From Plotosus lineatus (Eukaryota; Chordata; Actinopteri; Siluriformes; Plotosidae): a stretch of 64,000 bases of DNA. Below, in pieces: positions 21,661 to 33,376 of this stretch; positions within the stretch are counted from its first letter, which is position 1; the number at the start of each line of letters is the position of its first letter. The position numbers and the translations under genes are program-made. The notes below the pieces were generated by a model, which was given only the letters and a program-made list of their open reading frames with translations, did no database searches and was not told where the DNA came from. Location of the stretch: NCBI GenBank assembly GCA_024760905.1, contig CM045750.1, positions 12,475,419-12,539,418 on the forward strand. Reading direction: 5' to 3'.

Positions 21661-22204
21661 CACTGGTACCTCTCCTTACGATAGCCCCAGAAACGAAAAA
21701 TCCAGTTTACGAAAAAGTTTTCCTAAATTTTTTTGTCTCTGTATACGAAACAAGTTCTCCTTACAAAACGCACCATTCAAGCATTCAAACGTGCCATTCA
21801 TGTATTAAAACGCGCCATTCAAACAATGCATGAGTTGCTCTCCCATTGGCTGCCTCCCAACATCCCGCCCCGCTGGCCTCCCTTTGGCTAGGAGGAATGA
21901 CGCAGCTCCCCTGAGCAGCAGCTTGTTTCATGAGTTTTTCGAGTGTGCTCATTGCAACTTTGTTTTTTGGCTCAGGCTTTTAACCTTGCATAAACATTTG
22001 TAAGATTATAACTCTGCTAAGAGGACATGGTCAACACGAAGTAAGTACCTTAAAAGGTATGCTTTTATCATCTTTAAAGGGTCGTATTGGAGGCCTTGGA
22101 ACGAATCATGTGTTTTACATGTAAAATGCGATTCTACTTACGAAAAATCCAGGTTACGAAAAAGCCTCTGGAACGGATTAATTTTGTAAGGTGAGGTACC
22201 ACTG
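21661..22204. mobile_element. Pogo/Tigger-like MITE, family B copy 2 (544 bp)
   Basis: Left end CACTGGTACCTCTCCTTACG, right end complement of CAGTGGTACCTCACCTTACA, TA on both sides. The interior shares CCCGCCCCGCTGGCCTCC and TTGGAACGAATCA with the copies at 6286 and 40813, with the transposase remnant deleted. Confidence 0.85.
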
Positions 22205-22205
22205 T

Positions 22206-23137
22206 AATCTGTTGACATGGAGGTGGTGTACCATGGTGATTTTTGAGTCTTCTCAAGATTTTTCTTTTTCTTGCACTTCAACAGTGATCTTTGAGGAATT
22301 ATTTTACCTCACTTACTGTCCTCACCAATGGTCATGGGCTAAAATAAACCTGGGTTTTCTTCCAATAAGTTTCTCATCATTCCCTGACTTATTTGTCACC
22401 TGCCTATGAAGTTGGAGTGACACATAGAAATCACTGTCTGCCATCTTGCATTGTTGTTGTCACACTTACTGGTAATCCCTGACAACTCCATAACCAGTCA
22501 ACTTGTGTTCAGGAAGGTTTTACAGAATCTTATGTACATCATACTGTTGTGCTCCTTCTATTTTAGTTTTGTATTTAGTCAAAAAAAAATTTCATATGGG
22601 GGGGGGGGGTTTCCCCATATCGAAGCTGTCATTATTATAATATGAAGGTTTTTCAATGCCAGTGGAGATAAGCAGTGCAGGCAATACACATCTTCTCTGG
22701 AGGACTCAAATCTAAGTGAAGCTCAACACACTTGTGTTTTCTCTTGTTGAGGGATGAATAAGGGGATTCAACTGTGTTACCTCATTATCTATATCTCATT
22801 TAACCAGGAAGTTATGGATCACAATTTTTTACAGTTTTTACACCTCAGTTAACCTGAATGTGTACAGTTGCAATGTTAAAAATCCTGCAGAATCCTCCCA
22901 GATCAGGATCCAGCTCACACTCAGTGTAATCAGTTCTTCGTTGGCCCAAGACCAACACATGGTTCGTATTTTGTGTAAATCTATCCGTTAGTTTTTTGGG
23001 TCATTGTGGTCACAGTGACACATGACTATTCAAAGTATTACACTATTTAATTTTACCTCGAATTTAATCATGAATAATTAGATCTAGTTTATGTAGAGAT
23101 TTAATCCATGAACAATTGATCACATCTATGAATGATT

Positions 23138-23138
<1 letters not shown>
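22206..23138. other. Intronic stretch with a G-run, no gene seen
   Basis: Holds an 11-base G-run at about 22599-22609 and otherwise nothing recognised. Confidence 0.35.

Positions 23139-23140
<2 letters not shown>

Positions 23141-23187
<47 letters not shown>
23141..23187. repeat. (TA)n microsatellite
   Basis: About 23 TA units. Confidence 0.95.
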
Positions 23188-23192
<5 letters not shown>

Positions 23193-23215
23193 CAAGATAA
23201 GTTATATAAGATCAT

Positions 23216-23551
23216 GGGCAGTGGTGGCCTGGTCGTACAGGTGCTGGATCACTGGTCCTAAGGTTGGAGGTTCAAGCCCTACTCTCCATGGGTTGTCACC
23301 CCGCCCCAGTGCAGCTAACTGGGTTATGAAAGGCCGGCTATGTCTCTCGTTGTCTATGGTGAGAGGTTCATGTAAAATAACCATTGATGTCTTTAGTCAA
23401 GAGTGGCTGCGTAGCCGTAAGCATGTTTCCGCCCTGCGATGGCCTGGCGACTTGTCCAAGGGGTACTCTGCCCTCACCCAGAGTCGGCTGGGACGGGCGC
23501 CAGCCTCCCCATGACCATAATTGGGATTAAGCGGTTACAGAAAATGAATTA
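23216..23551 (+). mobile_element. SINE A1, full length
   Basis: GGGCAGTGGTGGCCTGGTCG head, degenerate B-box GGTTCAAGCCC, full body, L2-type tail ending AAGCGGTTACAGAAAATGAA. Confidence 0.88.
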
Positions 23552-23556
23552 ATATA

Positions 23557-24935
23557 GGACCATCACGTATAATACAGTACACATTATAAATTCATAATTC
23601 AATAAAAATAAGTAGCGAGTTTAGTTTTAACTATTGGCATGTAAAGGCTAGAAAGTAAATAAAATAATAATTCTGTTGATCCAGCCGACCCTAAACTTTC
23701 CTTCAGACACATGTTTTTGTGATATTTTTGCAAATTCAAAGAAATGCCTTTTATAAATTTATAAACTGCTCGACAGTTAAAATAAGTGCAGTGTTCTTTA
23801 AATCCTGTGAGTTACGTCTTTCATGCACCTGCACGTCTCCGAACTACCGGTTCCTCGTGGGAACAGTTGAACAATAAGATAATAATCTATAGTTATTTTT
23901 CTTCTCCAAAAGCGTGGCGAGACCCATGTTAATATGTGTCTTTAACAAATTGACATGGCCATATGTTGTGCTGTGTTTGATTCAAACACTCAACAATGTT
24001 TACATGAAACATGGTCCGAGTTCTGCAATGTTAAATCAGGCGGATTCCAGTAGAAGCACCGGATAAGCACTAGATAAGTAGTGCATCAGGGCTGCAGTTA
24101 ACACTATTACTGTGTACCCTATTTAGGGCATTGTTGAAGGGAGCCAATTCAGATTTAGAAGTGACCCCCCCAAAAAAGGCCCTGATGTCTTGTAAGCTGA
24201 ACTACTGGCTGGTGTCAAGAGAAGCTAATGAGGTCTACTAAGGTCTTGAACTATTTGAGATGTAGGTTTTGAATATGTTTATTTATTTAGAAACATGTGC
24301 TGTGGATTTGTTCTGTTTATAAAGAAGTAAGACGTGAATAAAGTTTTAAAGGAAAGTACCGTCGATGAAGTGCTGGTGTATACACACATACACAGTCCCT
24401 TAAATATTCCTGCTGAAATGTAGGAAAGTTTCTCATCATTTATAAATATTAGAAATTTACAAAACAGTAAGAGAAACAGATGATACAGCTTTATATAATA
24501 ATTTATGAAAGGAGACGTTTCCCTTGCTGGCCCACTGCATGTCCTCAATGGAAAAGAGGGTGGTTAACTGTCAAAGTAAACCAAACTATGCCAAGGGTTG
24601 TCTGAAGTTGCCCGGGACTGTGGCCAACCACCTCAATGTCACCCAGACGCCTTTGTGTCAAAGAACAGCTACGGATGTAATGAAGCAGAAGACCAGGATA
24701 TGGCACTTGAAGACCAAATCGGTCTAAAAGTTTAAGTGTGTGACTCCTCCTGAGGCTCGACAAGAGGATGCCAGTACTGTAGTTACTTCACTACTGTCAG
24801 AGGCAACAGATTCTTATGGCAAGGTCAGGGACCTTTCCCCTCCCAAAAATCTGTCCAGTAAATTATAAACTCTTTTTTAAATGGGCAGAAAACATGGGCC
24901 TAATGTGCTCCTTAATTTAAGCTTGTGCCCATATT
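23557..24935. other. Intronic stretch, no gene seen
   Basis: About 1.4 kb without recognised elements, except weak fish-MITE-like wording near 24070-24150 (AGTAGTGCATCAGGG, GTGTACCCTATTTAGGG). Confidence 0.35.
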
Positions 24936-24937
24936 TA

Positions 24938-25803
24938 CAGTAGGCGCCCATTTTTCGCGGGAGTTCGGTTCCAGCCCTTCCCGCGGATCAAGAAATTCCA
25001 CAAGTTATTTACCCGGAAGTAAAACCCTATGTATGATATGACATGCGCAAATTATTAACACAGAAGTGAAAATCCTAGGAATGATATTACATGCGCAAAT
25101 TATTAACGCGGAAGTAAAACCCTTTGTATGATATTACATGCGCTGGGAACTTCTAGGGTTAAGAAGCATTTTTTAGTTATATGTTATATGAAGATTATAG
25201 AGGTCTTCCCAAAAAATATTTTAAAACAAAAACGTAAAGCCGATTTTTTTCTCCCTTCCCCCCGGCTTTGGCATTGCTAGGGTTAAACACATTCTATAGA
25301 CAGTCTTTACTCATTAATACAGTAGTAAAGCAATAAAATGTAGTAAAGATTAAGTAAAAACATTTTAATTTTGTACTTCGATAATATTTATTGATAATAA
25401 AATATATAAACAGGATACAGTGTATATGTATATATACTGCAGCATAACTTTTTCCTTCCTGTATCATATCGCGCACTTCTACTTTCATGCAGCGTCGTTA
25501 CTTTTTTCTGGCACTTATTCTCGTTGCCAGAAATCTGAGAAAATGCACAGCGTTTGGGTGGCATCATAGAACTTAACTGGTCATTAAAAACACACACAAA
25601 AAAAATGCACATTGACCACTTGTGTGCGAATGAGAAAAATGGGGCGTATACATCATCTCAACCAATCAGCAGGAGGGAGAAACAAAAGCTCTCAGCCACT
25701 GGCTATATTTGAATCAAGTGCCAGTTACTTCTGGGTTTGTCAGCAATCTGCGAGTATGTGGTGGGGTGCGAGTGCAAAACCATGAATGGTCAAGGGCCTA
25801 CTG
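24938..25803. mobile_element. Pogo/Tigger-like element, family C copy 2 (866 bp)
   Basis: Begins CAGTAGGCGCCCATTTTTCG, ends with the complement of CAGTAGGCCCTTGACCATTC, flanked by TA (24936-24937, 25804-25805). It contains a recognisable transposase N-terminus on the minus strand, described separately. A 56-60 bp unit containing GATATTACATGCGC is repeated about three times at 25012-25145. Confidence 0.85.
25440..25566 (-). pseudogene. Tigger-like transposase N-terminus, frameshifted
   Basis: Minus strand reads MPPKRCAFSQ, then QKKVTTLHE in one frame and KVEVRDMIQEGKSYAAV in the next. The last block is the helix-turn-helix region typical of CENP-B/Tigger transposases. No DDE catalytic domain is present, so no transposition activity is expected. 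Confidence 0.65.
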
Positions 25804-25812
25804 TACTCAATC

Positions 25813-26946
25813 ATTTTCATATATTTACAAAAAATATTTGCTGTGACTTAAAAAGAAAAACCTTTACTTACATGCTGACCAATGATTTTTATGCCTATTT
25901 TGAGGTGGGTGGACTAATTAATGTTTATTTCATTCTAGTTATACAATATGACATCACATTCTGATGTGACAACACTGATGATCTAGCTAATAATATCTAG
26001 CTATTTATTCCTGAAATGCATTTCACTTGTTCAAGTTCTACCTCAATTAAAAAACAAAACAAATCTATGACTCATTAGCACTTTTAGGATGCATGTCAAT
26101 CAGCAAGAGCTACCGACCATCAGCTTCTCACCAAATATAAACAGGCCATCAGACGTCTTTGCAGGCTCAGTGTTTTTTCGCACTGCAGGACAGGTGATGA
26201 AATAGCACCGTGATTAAAACTTGATGTCTTTACTGGAGACTTTTGGCTCTTTGTGCTGCATTTTGTCAGGCACTCTTTAACTGGTCATGATGGTCATCTC
26301 TCAGTGTAATCCCAGTGTGCTGCAGTCGCTGTGCTCCAAACCTGATAAGGTGTTACATGGCTGAGCGTCAGGCTTTTTTCGTGTTCCTCAGTGGCTCCTC
26401 ATGTGAAAAGCCTTCATGCTGTCCCTGGATGAGAGCCCAGGGCCATGGAGGAAGTGTTAGATCAGATTTTACTTTAATCATCACAGATCCCCTGCGTTTC
26501 AAGTGAAATGACAGGAGTTGTGTTTTTAAAAGATACTTCAATTCAGACAAGAATCCCATTTATTTAAAATAAATTAAATCCCTTATCATTGCAGCCCAGA
26601 TTTCTTTTATGGATACAATCCACCAATTCAAATATTAGGAACATTTGGCAAATATCGAGTCATAAGGTTAATTTTTTATGTCTGAACTTTCCTACCCAAA
26701 AATAAAAAAAAAACTCCAACAAATTCTTACTCACTCATTCACCAAAAATGTGTGATCTTACTTGGCTTGTTGGGAGACTACTGACCATCTTGGTTGACAT
26801 TGGACATAGGCAGGGGACACCTGAACAGCTTGCCAGACCCTCGCAATTTTTATTATTTTTTTTATTTCAACAGCTTTCAAATCATCAGTAATTGTCCAAT
26901 CGTGCTAAAATTTTCAAGTTATGCTTTTTTTTTTTTTTTTTTTATG
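25813..26946. other. Intronic stretch, no gene seen
   Basis: Includes a weak L2-tail-like trace near 26815-26850 and a T-run at about 26924-26943. Otherwise nothing recognised. Confidence 0.35.
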
Positions 26947-27106
26947 ATGTAGATCAGGGGTCACCGACCTTTTTGAAACTGAGAGCTACTTCTTGGGTAC
27001 CAATTAATGCAAAGAGCTACCAGATTGATACACACTTCTGAAATAACAAATTTGCTCAATTTACCTTTAATTATACGTTATTATTAATAATTAATAATAT
27101 TCATCT

Positions 27107-29932
27107 TCTTCTTTTCCTTTCGGCTGTTCCCTTCAGGGGTCGCCACAGCAAATGATCTGCCTCCATCTCTCCCTATCCTCTGCATCTTCTACTCTTACTC
27201 CAACGACCTTCATGTCCGCATTCACCGCATCCATAAATCTTCTCTTTGGTCTTCCTCTGGGCCTTTTGCCTGGTAGTTCCAACCTCAGCATCCTACGACC
27301 AATATACTCACTATCCCTCCTCTGTACATGTCCAAACCATCTCAATCTAGCCTCTCTGACTTTGTCTCCAAAACATCTAACATGTGCTGTCCCTCTGATG
27401 TACTCATTTCTGATCCTATCCATCCTCGTTACTCCCAAAGAGAACCTCAACATTTTCATCTCTGCTACCTCCAACTCTGACTCCTGTCTTTTCCCCAAGG
27501 GCCACTGTCTCTAAACCATACAACATTGCTGGCCTCATCACCGTCTTGTACACTTTTTCCTTCATTCTTGCCGATACTCTCCTATCACACATCACACCGG
27601 ACACTTTTCTCCATCCATTCCAACCAGCCTGCACGCGCTTCTTCATCTCTTTTCCACACTCTCCATTGCTCTGGATTGTTGAGCCTAAGTACTTAAAATC
27701 CTCCACCTTCTTTATCTCTGCCCCCTGTAACCTCACCGTTCCTCTTGGGTCCTTGTCGTTCACACACATGTATTCTGTCTTACTAAGACTAACCTTCAAT
27801 CCCCTCCTTTCCAGGGCATACCTCCACCTCTCTAGATTTTCCTGCACTTGTTCTCTGCTCTCACTACAGATCACAATGTCATCTGCAAACATCATAGTCC
27901 ATGGAGATTCTTGTCTAACCTCGTCTGTTAGCCTGTCCATCACCATAGCAAAGTCTTGTTAGTCTTGCTTCCACTATTCTTTCCCATAGCTTCATTGTAT
28001 GGCTCATCAACTTTATCCCTCTGTAGTTGCCACAACTCTGTACATCTCCCTTGTTCTTAAAAATGGGCACAAGCACACTTCTCCTCCATTCCTCTGGCAT
28101 CTGCTCACTTTCTAAGACCTTGTTGAATATTCTTGTCAGAAAATCTACTGCTACCTCCCCAAGACACTTCCATACCTCAACTGGTATGTCATCAGGGCCA
28201 ACTGCCTTTCCACTCTTCATCCTCTTCAATGCCCTCCTCACTTCTCCCTTACAAATCTTTGCTACTTCCTGCTCCTCAACGGTCACCCCTTCTACTCTTT
28301 TTTCTCTCTCATTTTCCTCATTCATCAGCTCTTCAAAGTACTCTTTCCATCTTCCCAGCACACTTCTGTCATCAGTCAATACATTTCCCTCTCTGTCCTT
28401 TATCACTCTAACTTGCTGCACGTCTTTCCCATCTCTATTTCTCTGCTGTGCTAACCTGTATAGATCACCCCCCCCCCCCCTTACTGTTCAACTTATCATA
28501 CAAGTCATCATACGCCCTCTGTTTGGCCTTTGACACTGCTACCTTTGCCTTACGCTGTGTCTCCCTGTACTCCTGTTTACTCTCTTCGGTCCTCTCAATG
28601 TCCCACTTCTTCTTGGCTAACCTCTTCTTTTGTACACACTCCTGCACTTCCTCATTCCACCACCAAGTCTCCTTATCTACTGTCCTTCCAAAGGACACAC
28701 CAAGTACTCTCCTACCGGTCTCCCTGATCACATTGGCTGTGGTTGTCCAGTCCTCTGGAAGCACTTCCTGACTACCCAAAGCCTGTTTCAACTCCTCCTT
28801 GAAGACAACACGACACTCTTCCTTTTTCAGCTTCCACCACTTTGTCTTCTGCTCTGCCTTTGCCTTTTTCACCTTTCTCACCATCAGTATCATCCTGCAC
28901 ACCACCATCCTATGCTGTTTGGCAACACTCTCACCCACTACTACTTTGCAGTCACTGACTTCCTTCAAATCACATTGCCTACACAAGATGTAGTCTACCT
29001 GTGTGCTCTTACCTCCGCTTTCATAAGTCACCCTATGCTTCTGTTTCTTCTTGAAGAAAGTATTCACCACAACCATTTCCATCCTTTTTGCAAAATCGAT
29101 CAACATCTGTCCTTCTGTGTTCCTGTCCTGGATACCAAACCTGCCCATCACTTCCTCGTCCCCTCTGTTGCCTGCACCAACATGTCCATTGAAGTCTGCT
29201 CCAATGACCACTCTTTCACCTCTGGGGGTACTCTGCATCACTTCATCTAACTCACTCCAGAATCTCTGCTTCTCTTCTAGCTTACATCCTGCCTGTGGGG
29301 CATAAGCACTAACAACATTGACCATCATGCCTTCAATTTCTAACTTGAGACTCATCACTCTGTCTGACACTCTTTTCACTTCTAGAACCTTCCTGACAAA
29401 CCCCTCCTTCAAGATGACTCCTACTCCATTTCTCTTCCCATCCACACCATTATAAAACAGTTTAAACCCTGCTCCTAAGCTTCTAGCCTTGCTACCTTTC
29501 CACCTTGTCTCCTGAACTCACAGTATGTCCACCTTCCTCCTCTGCATCATGTCAGCCAGCTCCCTATCTTTTCCTTGCATAGTTCCAACATTCAAAGTCC
29601 CTACTCTCAGTCCTAGGCTCACGCATTTCCTCTTCTCTCTCTGCCTACGGACACGCCTCCCGCCTCTCCTTCTTCGACGTCTTCAACCAACAGTAGTCCA
29701 ATTTCCATCAGCACCCTGTTGGTTGACAGCACTGATGGTGGTCGTTGTTAACCCGGGCCTCGACCGATCCGGTATGAATTCTGTATTGATCATTTGCATT
29801 TTTAAATGTGGCAGAAGTTTTACGCCGGATGCCCTTCCTGTCGCAACCCTCTGCATTTATCCGGGCTTGGGACTGGCATAAGGGGGACAGACAATGGTTA
29901 GTGCCCCCCCCCCCCCCGCCTCATGGCTGCAT
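27107..29932 (-). mobile_element. RTE-clade LINE, both ends present, internally deleted
   Basis: A perfect 19-bp target duplication, TAATTAATAATATTCATCT, brackets the element (27088-27106 and 29933-29951), so both boundaries are firm. The 5' end (about 29932) has a long G-run and then a block equal to part of the SINE A2 tail. The 3' end (27107) is the GACCCCTGAAGGGAACAGCC, GAAAGGAAAAGAAGA block. Four other fragments of the family are in this window (10378, 14876, 38578, 44158), all lacking 5' sequence. Confidence 0.93.
27133..29635 (-). pseudogene. RTE LINE polyprotein (endonuclease and reverse transcriptase), broken
   Basis: The protein would nick DNA and copy its RNA into the site. An APE-type endonuclease comes first: LRVGTLNVGTM near 29620, QETRWKGSKARSLGAG, VVSAYAPQ, GADFNGHVG, QVDYILC and VAKQHRMVV. 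Then come the RT fingers (GKAVGPDDIPVEVWKCLGE, NYRGIKLMSHTMKLWERI), the palm motif FADDIVICSESREQV, and a C-terminal domain with GWNGWRKVSGVMCDRR, RPRGRPKRRFMDA and CCGDP. Breaks: a TGA at 29520-29518 just before QETRW; a frameshift at the C-run 28470-28480; an internal deletion near 27957 joining ARLTR directly to AMVMDRLTDEV, which removes the central RT motifs; and a frameshift near 27500. This family's endonuclease is often annotated in fish as 'craniofacial development protein 2-like'. Confidence 0.9.
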
Positions 29933-30551
29933 TAATTAATAATATTCATCTATGTGAAGATATTGATTTGATTAAAAAAAAAAAAGATGCAGCTCAATGG
30001 GGAGTGGCACTATGGTTTTAAAAATAGCAGTGAAGAGGCCCGTGGGCGACTCATGTACCCGCAGATGCCATGTTGGTGACCCCTGATATAGATTCAGATG
30101 TTATTGAAGGAAAATCTGAGACTCGATTTTGGAAAGTTTTCTGAAAATTTCTTGTTTTTACACAATGTTCCGAACGGTTAATAAAAACGTCGATCATCAC
30201 ATGGTTTCAATAATACAGGGATCCCTCGCTACTTCTTGCTTCAATTCATATGGCGTCGGTGCATTGTGTTTTTTTTTTTTTTTTTTTAATTTTTTTTATT
30301 CATCGAATAAAAAAATAAGGAAACGAAGGAAGAATAGGGGAAAAAAGTTAATGAAAATGTCACAAAAACAAGTCCAATTATGCAAAAAAAAAAAAACAAT
30401 CAACAAACACAAAACAAAAAACAACCCAAAACCTCCCATCAAAACTAGTTATATTATTGTGAGGTGCGCATCTAAGTGCGTTCACGCACATCTGTGTGTT
30501 CGCGTGTCTGTATGTGGGTGTATTTATATTTTATTTATATCTTATGCATTA

Positions 30552-30857
30552 GGAACAGTGGTGATCTAGGGGTATAGAGTGCTGGATCGCTGATCCTCAG
30601 GTTGGGGGTCGACTCCCACTTTCCACAAGGCTGTCACACACCCCCACCCCCACCCCCAGTGCAGCTAATTATGGTGAGAAGCATGTAAAAGAACCATTGT
30701 TGACTTTCGTAAAGAGTAGCTGCAAAGCCGTCAGCGTGTTTCTACAACCTGGAGAGGGATGGGCGCCGCCAGGCCAAATCAGCCCAAGTCTCGCCATGAA
30801 GGCGCCCCAACGACATCCCCGGATGTTAAGGGATAAGTGAAGTGAAGTGAAGATAAG
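30552..30857 (+). mobile_element. SINE A3 (GTGAA-type tail) with tRNA head
   Basis: Head AACAGTGGTGATCTAGGGGT with a B-box missing one base (GGTCGACTCC), a body with a deletion in the middle, then the unusual tail GAGGGATGGGCGCCGCCAGG ... CATCCCCGGATGTTAAGGGA ending (AGTGA)n. No clean target duplication was found. The tail matches the copy at 72-308. Confidence 0.85.
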
Positions 30858-30877
30858 CATTTATATCATTGAATATG

Positions 30878-31225
30878 TTCAGTTCATCATATTCTGTAAC
30901 CGCTTAATCCTAATTAGGGTCACAGGGAAGCTGGCGCCCATCCCAGCCGACTCCGGGCAAGGGCAGAGTACACCCTGGACAGCTCGCCAGGCTATCGCGG
31001 GGCGGAAACACGCTGATGGCTTTGCATCTACTCTTGTCGAAAGTCAGCAACTGTTCTTTCATACGAACCTCACACCATAGACAGCGAGAGACATGGCCAG
31101 CCTATGATAACCCAGTTAGCTGCACTGGGGGGACAGTGACAACCTTGTGGAGAGTGGGACTCGAACCCCAAACCTTTAGATCAGTGATCTAGTGCCCTAT
31201 ACCACTAGACCACCACTGCCCCCTA
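30878..31225 (-). mobile_element. SINE A1, full length, inverted relative to neighbour
   Basis: Minus strand: head CCACCACTGCC complement at 31225, B-box GGTTCGAGTCC, body and L2-type tail, ending GAATATGATG. Perfect 11-bp target duplication CATTGAATATG at 30867-30877 and 31226-31236. Confidence 0.92.
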
Positions 31226-31285
31226 CATTGAATATGAATTTATTGATATTATGGACACACATACATGTATGTAGACGTCAGTCGG

Positions 31286-31288
<3 letters not shown>

Positions 31289-31329
<41 letters not shown>
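31289..31329. repeat. (GT)n microsatellite inside MITE D2
   Basis: About 20 GT units where other family D copies have only a G-run and GTCGATCC. Confidence 0.95.
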
Positions 31330-31330
<1 letters not shown>

Positions 31331-31409
31331 GTGATCCTACTTCGTGAAATTCGATGGTTGCGGGGGGATCTCGGTCCCAATTAACCGTGGAATGAGAGGG
31401 ATCCCTGCA

Positions 31410-32230
31410 CTAGATTTCCCACAGTGGTAGTTTATACACAAAAATTAGTCAACACAGTCTCGGGCTGGTTTATCTTGTGTGATTATACACTTTTGGGGCT
31501 GACTTGCGTACGTACATGATATTATGTTTATGATGTTATAGGTCTGTTGGATATCCGATTGAAGGTATTGAGTTAAGTGCTGCATTTCTGGTCTGTATGA
31601 TTCAGTTTGGTTGCAATCTATAATTCAGAGCCATCTTCTCACACTTTGCCGCTACTGATTACCTCTCCTGAATAATGACGGACCGATAAAAGCGTATTGC
31701 TCCAAGGTCAGGGATGAAGCAGCCATTCAGTATGCATCTCAGAGGGTGAGTGTGATTAAAACGGGTGAAACTACCTGAACGGTTGAGTTAGGAGGATGGG
31801 CGAGTAGGAGAAAGTGGCATACAGTGAGAGGGGAGGGAATGTTTTTCGGAGAGATATCATGACATGTTATGAGAGAGAAAAGGTTTCAAAAGAAGGAGAC
31901 CTTGATATGAAGTGAGAGAGGATTAAAATGAAAGATTTTGATTTGAAAGGTTAGGAATGTATGATAGGCCGGCTGATTATCTCTTTTTAACTCGATCATT
32001 TTTTTTAGGAATCAAACAATTCAGTTGATTGTGTGTGTGAGAAAACGAGCAGCTGACCCCCTTGCTATGCTGCCACCCTATCTTTTCAAGCTGCTACACG
32101 TGTCTACTTAGGGACACCCTTTGGAGGGAGAGTGATATCACCACTCAGACTCACCACTGTGATCCAGTCCGGTCATAATTCTCTGAGTGGTGGTGTACGT
32201 TTAACTTGTGTTACTGTTCACAGCAAAGGT
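31410..32230. other. Intronic stretch, no gene seen
   Basis: Nothing recognised. It is moderately purine-rich at 31780-31930. Confidence 0.35.
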
Positions 32231-32609
32231 GTAGTGATCCCTCGCTACCTCGGGCTTCAGTTTCTGTGGCTTCAGTGCATCGCAAGTTTTTCAAAAATAT
32301 TTATCGAAAAATAAAGAAATTTTTAAAAATTAGGGAAAAAAGTGAAGGAAAATGCCGCAAAACAAGGCCAATTATCCAAAAAAACCCCAAAACAAACAAA
32401 AATAAAAACAACCCAACAGAACTACACTCATGCCTCGGTTTAACGGACTAATAGGGGGGAACAGTGGTCCGAAGTACACGATTGTCTGAAGTGTCCGATT
32501 CCATATATTTCAACGATTACGTAACGAAAAAGTTTCACTGAAGCACACTATGTAATCTGCAAATGTAAATCCTGTACCTATACTCTGTAAATGTACACCA
32601 TAAGATCAG

Positions 32610-32680
32610 GGGTCGGGAACCTTTTTGACTAAGAGAGCCAAAAAACCCTACATATTTTAAACTATAATCCTTCCCTGAAA

Positions 32681-32683
<3 letters not shown>
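32610..32683. mobile_element. hAT-like element left end, interrupted by (TA)n
   Basis: CAGGGGTCGGGAACCTTTTT then AGAGAGCCAAAAAACCC resembles fish hAT ends. A second hAT-like start, GGGTTGGGAACCTATGGCTC with CGCGAGCCAGATGTGGCT, follows the (TA)n array at about 32758. No complete pair of ends was found. Confidence 0.55.

Positions 32684-32752
<69 letters not shown>
32684..32752. repeat. (TA)n microsatellite
   Basis: About 34 TA units. Confidence 0.95.
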
Positions 32753-32755
<3 letters not shown>

Positions 32756-32926
32756 GGGGGGTTGGGAACCTATGGCTCGCGAGCCAGATGTGGCTGTTTT
32801 GATGACTGTATCTGGCTCTCAGATAAATCAGGCGGCCTTTCTTAACAGAATAACGAATACATAATTTCACTGTCATTTAAATAAAAATACAAAAAAAGCC
32901 ATCAAATAAAACAAAAACAGATGAAT

Positions 32927-33376
32927 AAATCTCGCGCATTTAAATCGATACATCTATTTTCAATGCCACGTCACTGTGGCACGCAGCGGAGAGCGAATCC
33001 TTTTTGTACTCCAGTATGCGGGCAGGTCCGATACCTTCAAACTCTAATTTTATAGGATTACAACAACAGCCACAGACTGCGCGTGTTGTTTTTGAGTAAA
33101 GAGATAAGTTTCCCTCGTTTAGATCAGCTCATTTCCATGAAGCCAAGCACAGCTGGCAAGCAAACACAAATGGACAGACATGGAAAACTTCAACCCGCAG
33201 ACCAGCTGATTACCAAAACTTGGAACATGCTTTCTGTCACATAAACGCTGCAGCATGTGGGTCCAATAAAATTACAGTTTCAAGGTATCAGACCCGCCCA
33301 CACAGAAAGGATTGGCTCTCCGCTTCGCGCCACAGTGACCTGAAAATAGATGAATAGATTTAAATGCGCGAGATTT
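32927..33376. mobile_element. Palindromic element with about 115-130 bp inverted arms
   Basis: Left arm 32927-33057 begins AAATCTCGCGCATTTAAAT; right arm 33262-33376 is its reverse complement with scattered differences and about 15 bases missing. Shared blocks include CATCTATTTTCA, CACTGTGGC, GCGGAGAGC, ATACCTT and TAATTTTAT. The spacer 33058-33261 holds an open frame (ISFPRLDQLISMKPS ...) that I do not recognise. Confidence 0.75.

Larger units (their letters stand above)
26955..30085. mobile_element. hAT-type element, split by the RTE LINE
   Basis: Left end CAGGGGTCACCGACC, right end complement of CAGGGGTCACCAACA (13 of 15 match). The flanking 8-mers ATGTAGAT (26947-26954) and ATATAGAT (30086-30093) match at 7 of 8, as expected for hAT. 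Without the insertion the element is only about 0.3 kb, with no transposase visible. Its wording (GAGAGCTACTTC, AAGAGCTACCAG) resembles other fish hAT MITEs. Confidence 0.85.
30216..31407 (+). mobile_element. Pogo-like MITE family D copy 2, carrying two SINEs
   Basis: Left end CAGGGATCCCTCGCTACTTC after TA (30214-30215). Right end AATGAGAGGGATCCCTG at 31407, followed by CA instead of TA. It is interrupted by SINE A3 (30552-30857) and SINE A1 (30878-31225), and by a (GT)n expansion at 31289-31329. Confidence 0.85.

Noticed and set aside
27152..29305. Plus-strand open frames over the RTE LINE (for example 28027-28533, 28630-29250)
   Set aside because: They are antisense shadows of the minus-strand RTE coding region.
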